Assembly (NCBI GenBank): GCA_964017155.1
Contig: OZ024867.1
Location: 18,569,589 to 18,633,588 of the forward strand
Direction of reading: 5' to 3'
Origin: Oasisia sp. SBJ-2009
Taxonomy: Eukaryota; Annelida; Polychaeta; Sabellida; Siboglinidae
DNA length: 64,000 bases
Part shown: piece by piece, positions 1 to 11,344 of the stretch
How positions within the stretch are numbered: position 1 is the stretch's first letter
Layout of the letters: every line of letters starts with the position of its first letter
The notes under the pieces: generated by a model
Databases searched by the model: none
Told to the model about the DNA's origin: nothing
Seen by the model: only the letters and a program-made list of their open reading frames with translations
Translations under genes and position numbers: made by a program

Positions 1-1095
1 GTATATGTGTATCTGGATATTATGTCAATATGTATAAATGTATATGTGTGTTCCTTGATGTTTACTTTATTATATGTTATATACCTTCACTAGATTTATA
101 TGTTTAATTCTAACGAGCTACAATAACTTGTAATCGATGAGAACATGTGTATATGTTTACATAGTTATGAATATACGTACATGCAAGATTATATACGTAC
201 AAGAATGATTATATGTAGGTGAGACACCGCCCGCGTGCATGTGGCCTGTCTGGCCGCATGCCGTTCTTTGACTGTATCTTTCTTATATCCTACACACATA
301 TGATACCTTTCAGCACGCCTTCGTTACTAATCCTTAGAACATAGTCAGTTCGCGATTTCACTTTTCAGCCGTCTTTAATTCCAGGTTTCAAAGAGGCCAG
401 TTACTGTATCTGTTGGTGTACTATTATGTGTTATTTCATAGAAAATATAAGAATAGTTTTTTTTGTGGCTACGTGTGTGGACCGGCCACAACTGAATCTC
501 ATAGACGAAACAAACCCTCGGTCAGTGGCCTTGTGAGAAGGTGTCTGGATATTAGAAAGTCACTTTATTGCTGTCTCTCTTCTGTAGTTACGCTCAATCT
601 CAGTGTAATAGTATACTAGTTGATGCAGGCTTTCACAGCACTATCTCTTTACAGAAGAAGACAGCAGAACTAAAATATGTCAATTGTCCGGTCTTTTGGA
701 TCGCCAGGCATATTTCAACGGCGCAAACTCAATACGTCCGCCGTGAGGACGTCACATGAATACGATTCAAAGACGGTTGATACTGCATTTCAACAATAGT
801 CCCTCTTCACTCAACGCTGATAATTGTTGACAACACACGTAATAGCCACTTAAAATACATTGTGCTGTCAAAGATGATTGATATCTGTCTAGCAATTACG
901 GTGTTGTGTGTCACCTATACCACGACGACCCGTAGTCTTGTTATTACAAATTCCGCATTAGCAGCACCTACTTGCTGACGACGACAACGGTGCTGTCATC
1001 TGGTGACCAAGAGAGACTGGAATATATTGAACCTTTATTAACATACCCGGTGGCAACTTTCAAATAGCTGACAGATGTCGATCTGATAAAATCAT
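1..1095. repeat. Long degenerate repeat, copy A
   Basis: This is the first copy of a family that fills 1-6130. It begins with an AT-rich part (tgtgtatctggatattatg, then ttccttgat and taattctaacgagctaca). It continues through a GC-richer block with accggccacaactgaat and ctcaatctcagtgtaat, and then the words gtccgccgtgaggacgtcac and ctgtcatctggtgaccaag. The same order of landmarks returns near 3.7 kb and 5.0 kb. I see no transposase or reverse transcriptase motif, so the class is unknown. The small ORFs inside are not conserved between copies and are not called. Confidence 0.8.
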
Positions 1096-2010
1096 TACAC
1101 ATACGTTCATGTGTATCTGGGTATTATGTAAATAAGTATAAATGTAAATGTGCGTTCCTTGATCTTTATTTTATTGTATGTTATTTACCTTCATTAGATT
1201 TGTATGTTTAATTCTAACGAGCTACAATAAATTGTATCTGGATATTTTGTAAATATTTATAAATGGATATGTATGTTTCTTATTATATGTTATTTACCTT
1301 CGTTCAAACGCACTACAATACATTAATTGTAATAGATATGTACATGTGTGTATGTTTATATATGAACATACGTACACGCATGATTATACTTTTATGTATG
1401 CCTGTCAACGTGTCCGCCGGCTCCTTGATGACATCTTGATGACGACGACAGCAGTGTTGTCACAAATATATTGCATTTATCCACATTGACATACATGCAG
1501 CTTCAAAATATGTGCTAATATGAACTAAAAGATGTCAATAATACTGTAGTTTAGATTGAAGACGCAACGACAGACAGGCATACTTCAACGACACGAACAC
1601 AATACGTCCGCCATACCAGTTCAGAACTTTCACATAACTGACACATGTCGATCTAGTCAATTAATTACACATACGCACATGTGTATCTGGATGTTATGTA
1701 AATATTTATATATGTATGTGTGTGTTCCATGATGTTTACTTTATTATGTTATTTACCTTCGTTAGATTTATATGTATAATTCTAACGCACTACAATAAAT
1801 TGTACTTGTAATAGATGTGTACATGTGTGTATGTTTACATATGAATAGACGTACATGCATGATTGTACTTTTATATATGCCTGTCAACGTGTCTGCTTGT
1901 ACGGTCGACCGTCTGCGGGCTCCTTGATGACGATGACAGCAGTGCTGTCACATATATACTGCGTTTATTCACATTGACATACATGCAGCTTCAAAATATA
2001 TGTATATTAT
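1096..2010. repeat. Long degenerate repeat, rearranged partial copies B
   Basis: The AT-rich opening of the family recurs at about 1102, 1227 and 1675 (words close to tgtgtatctggatattatg). Shortened versions of the later landmarks also recur, such as cgtccgccat and cctgtcaacgtgtc. This indicates truncated or recombined copies rather than one complete unit. No gene is visible. Confidence 0.65.
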
Positions 2011-2047
2011 ATATACATATATATATATTTATATATATAACATATAT

Positions 2048-2050
2048 ATG

Positions 2051-2120
<70 letters not shown>
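2048..2120. repeat. (TA)n microsatellite
   Basis: Nearly pure TA dinucleotide tract embedded in the AT-rich part of the repeat family. It is followed by a short alternating gcgcgcgc stretch at about 2147-2155. Confidence 0.95.
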
Positions 2121-2123
<3 letters not shown>

Positions 2124-2221
2124 ATGATAATTATATGAGTGTGTGCGCGCGCGCCCGTGTGTGTGTTATTTTATGCTTAAGTTATTATATGTTATTTGCT
2201 ATTGATGTTTTGTACTGAGCT

Positions 2222-2560
2222 ATAATGATTTTTATATTGATGTCTACAAATCAAATCAAATTTTATTTCGTAACAACAACAAGAATATATTATACATGTA
2301 CAATCAAAACGAAAAAGTATTGTTACGTGGTGGTCACATGGCACATAATGTGCCCTCTTCCTGTGACCCCACAACATAAACTTATCAAGTACAGATACAT
2401 GTACACTTACAAACGAAATCGATGTTCTCAATCTAATTTACTTGACAATATAATTTATTTTGACAACGGACTGGGGAATGTTTACAAAAAAATGATAATC
2501 TTCTGTAAATCGAGGCAGTTTGTCTTTTTTTAAATAAGCAGATTTGAATTTATGTCGGGA
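2222..2560 (-). mobile_element. Possible 3' end of a minus-strand retroelement
   Basis: The segment opens with aaatcaaatcaaattttatt. Read on the minus strand this is an A/T-rich tail ending in ttgatttgatttg, a tail style common in invertebrate non-LTR elements. It lies between two members of the 1-6130 family and does not share their landmarks. No coding domain is visible, so this rests on the tail alone. Confidence 0.3.
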
Positions 2561-2759
2561 TTTTTAATTTTTAATCGTATATCGTATATATGTATTCCTA
2601 AAAACTTGACCGATTCGCCTTTGTTATCCTTTCCAACATTATTATCATTTTCATTGATACATTTTTTGAACATTCAGTGCAAGTTTATTAGCACACAGGT
2701 AATCGCACAAATGTTTTAATTCTTGGTTCTACATGTATATATATAAGTTCACATTTGAA

Positions 2760-3700
2760 ATATATTCATACATACATTATTATATATGTTCGCCCGCCTG
2801 TCTACCACTGACTATAATGTCTCATATGGCCTACTTAATCTTAGTCTCCTTTCAAAATGTCACCGCCATTGTGACTGTGGTATGAAAGCCTGCGTTACCA
2901 TTGAAACATGTTCAGTCGAAGAGTTCACTTCTGAACCGCCCTTAATTTAAAGTTTCAAAGAGGCCAATTACCTCATCTGTTGTGAAATAGTATGTGATAT
3001 TTCTGACATAATATTTGAAAAAACTTGAGTTTTAATGCTACGGGTGTTTCCCAATGTGTGGGGATCAGCCACAACTGAATGCCAGAGAAGAATCTAACAC
3101 ACGGTCAATGGTTATGTGTAGAGGGTGTCTGGGGTATTAGAAACCACTTTACTGGAGTATCTCTTGTGCCACTATAACTACGCTCAATCACAGTGTAATT
3201 GGCCTGGTTGCGGCATTCTATCACAGTGCTATCTCTTTCCAGAAAAAGATTGCAGAACTACTAGATACCAATAAATGTGTCGCTTCGATTGAAGTAGTAC
3301 CGATCGTCACGCATATTTCAATGGCACAAACACAATAAGCCTGCTATGTGGATGTCACATGAATTCGATTCAAAGACGGATGATATTGAATTTCAACAAC
3401 ATTCTGTCGTAACTCACTATAGATAATTGTTGACAATAAACATAATAGCCACTTTAAATAATTTGGGCTTTCAAAGATGAGTGATATCTGCTGTCTAGTA
3501 ATTACGTTATTGTGTGTCACCTGTACCACGACGACCCGTAGTCTTGTTAATAAACATTCCGCATTGGCAGCACCTACTTGATGACGACGACAACAGTGCT
3601 GTCTTCTGGTGACCAAGAAGGACTAGAATATGTTGAACTTTTATTGACATACACGGTGGCAACTTTCAAATAACTAACACATGTCGATCTGATAAAATAA
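2760..3700. repeat. Long degenerate repeat, copy C
   Basis: It shares landmarks with copy A in the same order: ttcaaagaggcca, ggatcagccacaactgaatg, ctcaatcacagtgtaat, catatttcaatggcacaaac, ggtgaccaagaaggact. The usual AT-rich opening is missing, so it is truncated at its left side. It has no credible coding sequence. Confidence 0.75.
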
Positions 3701-4960
3701 TTTTAATTACATACTTGTGTATCTGGATATTATATAAATATGTATAAATGTATATATGTGTTCCTTGATCTTTACTTTATTATATGTTATTTACCTTCAT
3801 TAGATTTGTATGTTTATTTCTAACGAGCTACAATAAATTGTAATCGTTGTGAACATTATGTCTATGTTTACATAATTATGAATATACGTACATGCAAAAT
3901 TATGTACGTACAAAAATGATTATAAATTACAGCCCTCCCGCCCGCCCGCCCGCCCGCCCGCCCGCCCGCCCGCCCGCCCGCCCGCCCGCCCGCCCGCCAC
4001 CATGCCCACCCGCCCGCCTTTTCCCCGACCGTTCCCCGCCTGCCCGCACGCCTGCCGTCGTGCCAGCCTGCCCGTGTGCCTGTCTGCCTGCCCGTATGCC
4101 AGCAGTTTACTTTTTCTCCCTTGTACCCTACACATATTTACATATCTTTCAGCATACCTTCGTTACTATCCCAGCGATGCCATTAGAACATACCCACTTC
4201 AAGATTTCCCTTCTTAGCTGCCGTTAACTGCAAGTTTCAACGAGGCCAGTTACTGTATCTGTCGGTGAAATGTTATGTGATATATCTGACAAAATAGAGG
4301 AATTATTTATATACTTTCGAGGCGACGTGTGTGGATCGGCCACAACTGAATGTCACAAACGAATCTTCCACTCAACCAGTGGCTTAATGAAGAAGGTGTC
4401 TGGGTATTACCAATTCACTTTATTGCTGTCTCTCTTCTGTATTTACGCTCAATCTCAGTGTAATTAGACTAGTTGATGCATGCCTTCACACCACTATCTC
4501 TTTAAAGAAGAAGACAGCAGAATTAAAAGATGCTAATTATTCTGTCGTTTTGATTGAAGCCGAAACGATCGCCAGGCATATTTCAACGGCACAACCACAA
4601 TACGTCCGCCGTGAGGACGTCACATGACTACGATTTAAAGAAGGATGATACTGCATTTCACCAATAGTCAACGTTGATAATTGTCAACAACACACATAAC
4701 AGCCACTTTAAATTCATTGGCTGTCAAAGATGATTGATATCTGCTGTCTAGGAATTACGGTGTTGTGTGTCACCTGTACCACGTCGACCCGTAGTCTTGT
4801 TAATAAAACATCCGCATTGGCAGCACCTACTTGATGACGACGCCAACAGTGCTGTCATCTGGTGACTAAGAGGGATTCAAATGTGTTGAAACGTTATTTA
4901 TATACACGATGATAACTTTCCAATAAATGACACACGTCAATGTGATAAAATACGTACACT
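3701..4960. repeat. Long degenerate repeat, copy D
   Basis: A full-length copy of the family with the AT-rich opening at about 3715. A (CCCG)n expansion at 3937-3998 sits where copies A and E carry only a short gcccgc stretch. Later landmarks (cggccacaactgaatg, gtccgccgtgaggacgtcac, catctggtgactaagaggga) are present in order. Confidence 0.8.
3936..3999. repeat. (CCCG)n tetranucleotide tract
   Basis: About 15 uninterrupted copies of cccg. On the minus strand this is (GGGC)n, which can form a G-quadruplex with one-base loops. It sits inside copy D of the long repeat family. The ORFs rich in Pro-Ala-Arg over it are by-products of the tetranucleotide. Confidence 0.95.
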
Positions 4961-5900
4961 TACGTATATGTGTATCTGGATTTTATGTCAATATGTATAT
5001 ATTTATAATGTGTGTTCCTTGATGTTTACTTTATTATACGTTATATACCTTCATTAGATTTATATGTTTAATTCTAACGAGCTACAACAACTTGTAATCG
5101 ATGAAAACATGTGTATATGTTTACATAGTTATGAATATACGTACATGCAAGATTATATACGTACAAGAATGATTATATGTAGGTGAGACAGCCCGCCCGC
5201 GTGCATGTGTGCCTGCCTGCCTGCCAGCATGCCGTTCTTTGACTGTATCATTCTTATAACCTACACATATTTGATATCTTTCAGCACGCCTTCGTTACTA
5301 ACCCTTAGAACATAGTCAGTTCGCGATTTCACTTTTCAGCCGTCTTTAATTCCAGGTTTCAAAGAGGCCAGTTACTGTATCTGTTGGTGTACTATTAAGT
5401 GTTATTTTATATAAACTATAGGAATAGTTTTTGTGTGTGGCTACGTGTGTGGACCGGCCACAACTGAATCTCGAAACAAAGACGAATAGACGAAACAAAC
5501 CCTCGGTCAGTGGCCTTGTGAGAAGGTGTCTGGATATTAGAAATTCACTTTATTGCTCTCTTCTGTAGTTACGCTCAATCTCAGTGTAATAATATACTAG
5601 TTGATGCAGGCTTTCACAGCACTATCTCTTTACAGAAGAAGACAGCAGAACTAAAAGATGTCAATTATCCTGTCGTTTTGACTGAAGCCGTAACGATCGC
5701 CAGGCATATTTCAACGGCGCAAACTCAATACGTCCGCCGTGAGAACGTCACACGAATACGATTCAAAGACGGTTGATACTGCATTTCAACAATAGTCCCT
5801 CTTCACTCAACGCTGATAACTGTTGACAACACGCGTAATAGCCACTTAAAATACATTGAGCTGTCAAAGATAATTGATATCTGTCTAGTAATTACTATCT
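4961..5900. repeat. Long degenerate repeat, copy E (closest to copy A)
   Basis: This copy is nearly identical to 1-900 over long stretches, for example gattatatacgtacaagaat, cgccttcgttacta and caaaccctcggtcagtggcc. Copies A and E are therefore a recent duplication relative to C and D. Confidence 0.85.
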
Positions 5901-6130
5901 GTTTACAGAAGAAGAGAGCAGAATTAAAAAATGCCAATAATCCATTCCATTTCGATTGAAGCCGTAACGATCGTCCGGAATATTTCTACGGCACAAACAC
6001 AATATGTCCGCCGTGAGGACGTCACTACGGTTCAAAGACGGTTTATGTTGCATTTCAACAATAGTCTCTCTCCAGTGAATAGCACGAAGACCCGTACTTT
6101 TGTTTATACAAATCCCGTATTGGACAAATT
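5901..6130. repeat. Partial repeat copy F
   Basis: A second run of the middle landmarks (acagaagaagagagcagaa, cggcacaaacacaatatg, gtccgccgtgaggacgtcac) follows copy E directly. It then ends in unrelated sequence near 6130. Confidence 0.7.
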
Positions 6131-6380
6131 TACCACGTATTTCTGCATCCGCAGAGTCGTATATAAAAAGGTTAAAATGGGCTATGCTAGTTAAACACTG
6201 CCTAACATGCGTCATTACACTGCAGATACAGCGTAGCAATTAACCAACTTAAGTAACACAATTCTATAGGTAACACTTTCACATGGGTCAGACCAGGAAG
6301 TCTAGATGTCTTCTGACCCTCGTCGTAGTCGGTCAATGGGGTGCAACCATAGGGAGCACACTGTCCCTGTCGTCGCGTGT
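6131..6380. other. No gene recognised; possible 3' UTR of the minus-strand exon
   Basis: Mixed-composition sequence downstream, in minus-strand terms, of the stop codon at 6381. I find no minus-strand AATAAA signal here, so there is no polyadenylation evidence. Confidence 0.3.
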
Positions 6381-6662
6381 CTACACTGCGCTGCCGATGT
6401 GATGCTCTGTTAGGGTGAAGTAATTCTGCTGTGACACGTCGCAAATAGTCAGCGGGCCTTGTCGCCAGCCATCTATGACGGATATAGCGTCACTCTCGAT
6501 CGGTTTCTCGTCCGACACTTGTAAAATATGGCTGCTTAGAAGTGTTCGTGAATGTCCTCGAAACAATTGGCTGCGGGAAACAATGGGCGCAAGGGTGTTC
6601 ATCGGCTTCCCTACCACCGACATACTGAACTGGTCCGATGTGGCGTCTTCGTCGTCAACAAC
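6381..6662 (-). CDS. Candidate terminal coding exon of an unrecognised minus-strand gene
   Basis: On the minus strand a long pyrimidine tract (ctttctttttcg followed by a T run) ends in atgcag at 6663. An open frame of 93 codons follows, from 6662 to a stop at 6381. The peptide starts VVDDEDATSDQFSMSVVGKP and contains LFRGHSRTLLSSHILQVSDE and TEHHIGSAV near its end. It is hydrophilic, has no membrane segment and is not repetitive. It has more CpG and a more even base composition than its surroundings, which is typical of coding DNA. I do not recognise the family. No upstream exon was found between 6700 and 7400. It could be a chance open frame; the opposite-strand ORF lacks comparable splice support. 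Confidence 0.35.
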   Translation of the reverse strand, partial: VVDDEDATSDQFSMSVVGKPMNTLAPIVSRSQLFRGHSRTLLSSHILQVSDEKPIESDAISVIDGWRQGPLTICDVSQQNYFTLTEHHIGSAV

Positions 6663-7360
6663 CTGCATAAAAAAAAAAACGAAAAAGAAAGTCTCAATCG
6701 CCACACGGAAGATCGTCGACCATCTTGGAATATTGCATCTATGTGGTGGCACACCGTCTCATATGCTGGTTTGGCCCGATTATGGTGACAACTGCCAAAA
6801 ATGTTATTACCTAGCAGCTAATAAAGTATCGTATGGTTTATTTTCATACCTTTTTCGGTAATAAAAAGTGTCAATGATATATAATAGAGCGATCGTCTGA
6901 TCTTTGATAATTTGAATTTCTGTTGGGAGTAGCTGAACGCACTAATTATGCATACATTTTTGTAACTGATCTATTTAAAGGTTATTTTGTGTAAAATAGA
7001 ACAATTGTAATAACATGCGTGCACATACGGGCGGCGCTGTCTTGTGGAGAGAGCTGAGTCATATCTTCAACATGACACGACATCGAAATTGGGCGTGTTG
7101 ATATTTTTCGCGGCGACGTTCGCAATATCTCGGAAGACAAGAGGGGGGCGCTGCATTGGAGGAGGGGGTGGGGTGGGGTGGTAGTGTTTTGATAAATGTT
7201 CATGGCGACGTTCACAGCTGAAGAATGTTTATGGCGAAACGCGGCGGGGGTGCTTGCGTGCGTGCGTGCGTGCATGCGTGTGTGCATGCGTGCGAGGGCC
7301 TGCCGGACGGGCGGGCGGACTATCGGACGGACGGGCAGGGTAGCTGTTTGTCCTACATAT
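6663..7360. other. No gene recognised
   Basis: Contains the candidate minus-strand acceptor tract at 6663-6690, then unremarkable sequence. A G-rich stretch (gaggagggggtggggtgggg) lies near 7160 and gcgtgcgt/gggcgggc runs at 7255-7340. Confidence 0.5.
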
Positions 7361-7372
7361 ATACTAATTTGT

Positions 7373-7451
<79 letters not shown>

Positions 7452-7612
7452 ATATGTGAACATACACGCATGTACACATCGATTATAATTACTTGTAGCC
7501 GTATCGAATTTAACATACAAATCTAATGAAGGCTATTAACACCTTTAAACATATTCTAGTCCCTCTTAATCACCAGGTGACAGCACTGTTGTCGTCATCG
7601 AGGAACTTTATT
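7360..7612. repeat. Inverted fragment of the 1-6130 repeat family with (TA)n core
   Basis: A (TA)n tract at 7375-7447 is followed by sequence whose reverse complement matches family landmarks: cgatgacgacaacagtgctg, tcacctggtgatt and the taatgaaggt-type AT-rich part. This is an inverted, truncated copy. The family therefore exists in both orientations, which argues for a dispersed element as well as local duplication. Confidence 0.7.
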
Positions 7613-8185
7613 AGCAAGTGTGGGGAACGGATTGCCTCTTTAAGTTTGCCGGTTTTCGCGGCGGCAACGTCTCATAACTAGTGAAAACTGATCTGTGGCG
7701 TTATAATAATATTCGGCGGGGTGTGAAGCATGCAGATGATACTAGGGTTAGACTGTCGAGAACGGCACACGTGAGTGTCACTGGTGTTCAGGTGGAGTTA
7801 GAGGTTTCTGGTATAATTTTCGGTGTGAACAGGGGCCGAGAAGGTAACTTCGCAAGTCACGCTGTCCTTGGGTGACGGCAGTTTTATTCCTTACACAAAA
7901 AAGCAACGACTACAAGGATTTGTTTCTGATTCATTATCTGGCAAAATGTTCTATTGACACACCCCGCCAGTGCGTCTTTTGGCTCATCTGACTTAAGTAT
8001 ACAATGTTGGTTAATATTACGTTGATGAGTTTAGTGCTTTGCTTGGCACAGTGCTTGGATGTAGACAATTTCTGCTATTAACGCTTTGTGTTTGTTGTGG
8101 TTTTCTAGCGACTTAGTTGCATTATGCTGTCAAGTTCAATATCCTTATATATGCGATGGTTATCAATGCGATTTAACGGTTTTAA
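7613..8185. other. No gene recognised
   Basis: Single-copy-looking intergenic sequence. One 64-codon open frame at 7681-7875 has no recognisable motif and no splice context, so it is not called. Confidence 0.5.
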
Positions 8186-8330
8186 GTAATAAATAAATAA
8201 ATAAAATAAACTTATATAGCGCCAAATCTAGCTTAAAAACTATTCAGGGCGCTTTACATGTACATGATAACATGATAAGTAGTTGGCCGCAGCGAGTGTA
8301 AAGCATTTAGATTGGTTCGAATCCCTAAGC
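8186..8330 (+). mobile_element. SINE-like repeat, 5' part
   Basis: After an (aaat)n run the words cttatatagcgccaaatc and cagggcgctttacatg appear. They correspond to ttataaagtgcagtatcaaa and caaggtgctttacact in the copy at 21290 and to caaagcgctttacac at 10288. The ggttcgaatcc box at 8314-8324 recalls a Pol III B box, but no cloverleaf folds around it. Confidence 0.55.
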
Positions 8331-10279
8331 CGGTGTTTTTGCCATTCCTCAAGTTTGAGTAGATCATCTTGGGAGAGAGAGGTGTCATTGTCTGATATAA
8401 TTGGTGATGATATTTGACAGTTATCTGCTAAATGGCAAACGTTTTAGTGAAACTCGTTCGGCTGCATGACTTCACCAAGAAGAAGACAGTGTGGTGAAAT
8501 GTCGCCGCTCGAACCGAACTCAAAGCTCAGACGAAGCCGTCAGGTGGTATCACTGCTTTGGTTTAATTCACATGTTTACGCTCGGGTTTTCATCCACTGC
8601 GGGCGTAATTATATGAGGAAACAAAGTCCAAAATTCGACTTCTAGAGATGCAGAGCTCCAAATGAGATATTACATGCCACATGGTCAAGCATAGTTTGAT
8701 TTTCGCGCCCGCGCAGATAAAACGCATTGACCTTGACCTTTGCCGTTGATCTTGACCTTCAATATATTATTAAAATGCGCACAATCAAACTGAACAACAT
8801 TGAAAAATATTAAGTCAACATCTAGATCATGATTATTGTCAATAAAATAAAGATAGTAGCGCATTAGAAGAACCAACATTCGATATTTAAACTTTCAGTG
8901 ATTTAGTAGGTGGGTTAGGCTTTTCATCCATAGCGGGGATAACTTTTTGAGATAGAGGGATCATCTTGATACCAAGTTGAAGTTTACGGCCGTGGGAAAA
9001 GTTCTGTATGTGGAAACATGACCAATATGTTACATACAAAGACTTGTAAATATTCATTTTTGACACTAACTTTTCAGGCGGAGGACGATTTTGTCATTGT
9101 TGGGGGTGACTCAGTGGTTCACACTATGGAATTGAATAGGGGCAAACCAATAAATAATACGCCACTGCCTTCCACAATGTCTCGGGGTGCTTCCTGCCAA
9201 ACTTTGTCTCTAGAGCTATGTTTGACCCCACAGTGACAAAATATTTGAATTTACTTAATTTCAAGCCCCAAAAAAGGGTTTCTGGCCCCTAAGACCAAAA
9301 GACCCCGAGTTGGGAGTGGCTATTACCAACCTGCGATGGCCCAATGAATCAGTTATCAGGAAATACTAGTGAAGACAAATTTAGCAAAAAAACATCCTGA
9401 GAGCTGGACCTGGCTCCCGGCCTAGTTATTTTTGGAGCTACGTAATGCCAGTGCTCGAAGCCATCAGACGGCATCACTGTTTGGGATTAATTCACATTCA
9501 TTTATAAATGTTTATATAGTAGGCCCCTATGTATATATTTTTTATAAAGAAATGAAGTTATAAAATATTTTTAAACAACATAAAAAGGAGAAAAATTAAA
9601 TGAGATTTTATTTCTTGTTATTTTGTGTGTGACTTGTTTCAGTATAAGTTTTGTTTTGAACAGTTTTATAGTATTATCTGCTAAGAAGGGAATCCTTATT
9701 TGATATTTTATTTAAAAAAAATCGGCCTGAGAGCCAATCAGCGTCTCTACACAATTCTGGGAAAAGGCCCCCTGGCGGTCACAAACGCAGACGATAACTA
9801 ACGTTAATGAACGAACTGTATTTGGTTTTACTCGGTCTTTCAGGCAAATATCACAAACCGTCGCCCTCTATCTCCTAAGAGAAATGAGAGATACTGTAGA
9901 TGCCTTGCCACTGTTTGCGGCCCATGTTGTAATTACATGCAACATATCAACAAGCGGGTCCACCAGCCATCCCCCCACCGAACCAATTAGTAATTCACAG
10001 TATTAAATTAATTGGCAGATTGACTGCGTGCAATTATTTGATCCCTGCCCACACTTTATATAAGTCACTTGAACCATATTCTCAGATTTATAATAACACT
10101 GCATGGTACAGTCAGTGCAATAGCATTGGCGTTACAAAATACATTATATCTTTATAATGTTTATAAAATAGTTCAAATGATATGATTATAAAATATTAAT
10201 ATTATTATACGATTTGGATGTGTGGATGGTTCCATAATGGTAATATCACAGACATTCGGAATGCATACAGAAGGGAAGA
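8331..10279. other. Intergenic, no gene recognised
   Basis: No coding region, RNA gene or tandem array could be supported over nearly 2 kb. Short open frames at 8685-8879 and 9018-9236 lack splice sites and recognisable motifs. The sequence reads as old, decayed transposon-derived or unique DNA. Confidence 0.5.
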
Positions 10280-10490
10280 ATGTATTGCTCAAAGCGCTTT
10301 ACACTTGCGCAAAGACTACTCGTACACAAATATGCACCACTGTCAATAGGCAGGTACTCATCATACAGCTGAGTGAACTAGTGTAATGCTTAGTGAAAAT
10401 AACTTGCCCAATATTTGACATGGCAGTACACGATTCGAGTCTGGGTTCTCATAACCGATAGTCTGCATCACTGCGCTACTATTACCAAAA
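10280..10490 (+). mobile_element. SINE-like repeat, central and 3' part
   Basis: It shares caaagcgctttacac, catacagctgagtgaacta, tagtgaa followed by cttgccca, and ttgacatg with the copy at 21290-21605. The word gattcgagtc then resembles a B box, followed by a ctgcatcactgcgctac segment. Its dispersal in three places identifies it as a mobile repeat. Confidence 0.65.
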
Positions 10491-10905
10491 TGATGGGTAA
10501 CAAAGCATGGCTCCAGTTTTTTAGATACGCTTCTTCGGAAATACTATATCGGGAAATATATTGAGTGCATCAATATAATGACAACACTTGTTTATTGATT
10601 GCATCATTTTTTATGAATGTTTATCATCAAACCATTGTCAGTATACAAAAACGTACACATTGTTTTCAATCTACACACATTATACATGTCTGATTTCACC
10701 TACGTCTGTGTCTACAATGGAGGTCATCTTGGATGTGCAAAAATGCCACCGGACGAAATTTTGCACACCCTCCGAAAATTATGATCTTAATTAAGCCATA
10801 ATTAACTCATATATCAACTGTCAAAAAAGTCTACAACAGTTCCACCTGAATTCGAAATTCCCCCAGAATAAATTACAGGAATACTCAAATACATGCTTAC
10901 TGCAT
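10491..10905. other. No gene recognised
   Basis: Intergenic sequence with one 68-codon frame (10588-10794) that has no supporting signal. Confidence 0.5.
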
Positions 10906-10909
10906 AGTC

Positions 10910-11005
10910 ATCTGTCAGTTCATAAACATAAGACAGACAGTAATTAATATTTCCTATAGAATGATAGCGTCTGACGTAACGTGAATTTATACAGGTTTTC
11001 CTAGT
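10910..11005. repeat. Dispersed ~95 bp repeat, copy 1
   Basis: The words aaacataagacagacagtaa, ttaatatttccta and aacgtgaatttatacaggtt recur in the same order at 12121-12222, inside the RTE-type LINE. The second copy interrupts a retrotransposon reading frame, so the element is probably mobile. It is too short to classify. Confidence 0.8.
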
Positions 11006-11344
11006 TCATAGCTTGTTCAGGTTTAGTGTATCAGACCTGGGGTGCAAGAAGTCTGTAATCATGTCCTCGAGTACACACATTTTTATAATAGCATAATTCA
11101 GTGCCAGCAGCCTGGCTAAAAAGTCCAACGGCAGTTGTGGACATGTCCTAACTATCTCAACAAATGTACTCTGTGATAAGCAAATATCAGTTGCAAACTG
11201 CTAATATAAGCAGATTGCCTCTGTGCATATTTTCCCACTCTGGCCCAGTTCGTCCCTCACCATCTCAGAAATCGTGCCGCATCACACCCAGTCGAAAGGC
11301 TATTTAGCATAAAAGTACCGGCAGGTCGATGATTCGATACTTAT

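Noticed and set aside
700..760. gtccgccgtgaggac hairpin in the 1-6130 repeat, resembling the stem II of hammerhead ribozymes
   Set aside because: Neither the CTGATGA box before it nor the GAAAC box after it is present in any of the copies.
6475..6861. 128-codon plus-strand frame opposite the candidate minus-strand exon
   Set aside because: It reads through a poly-A tract as poly-lysine and lacks splice or promoter support. The minus-strand reading has a strong acceptor.
8290..8330. ggttcgaatcc box suggesting a tRNA gene
   Set aside because: The flanking bases do not make a T stem, acceptor stem or anticodon arm. It fits a SINE-like repeat better.
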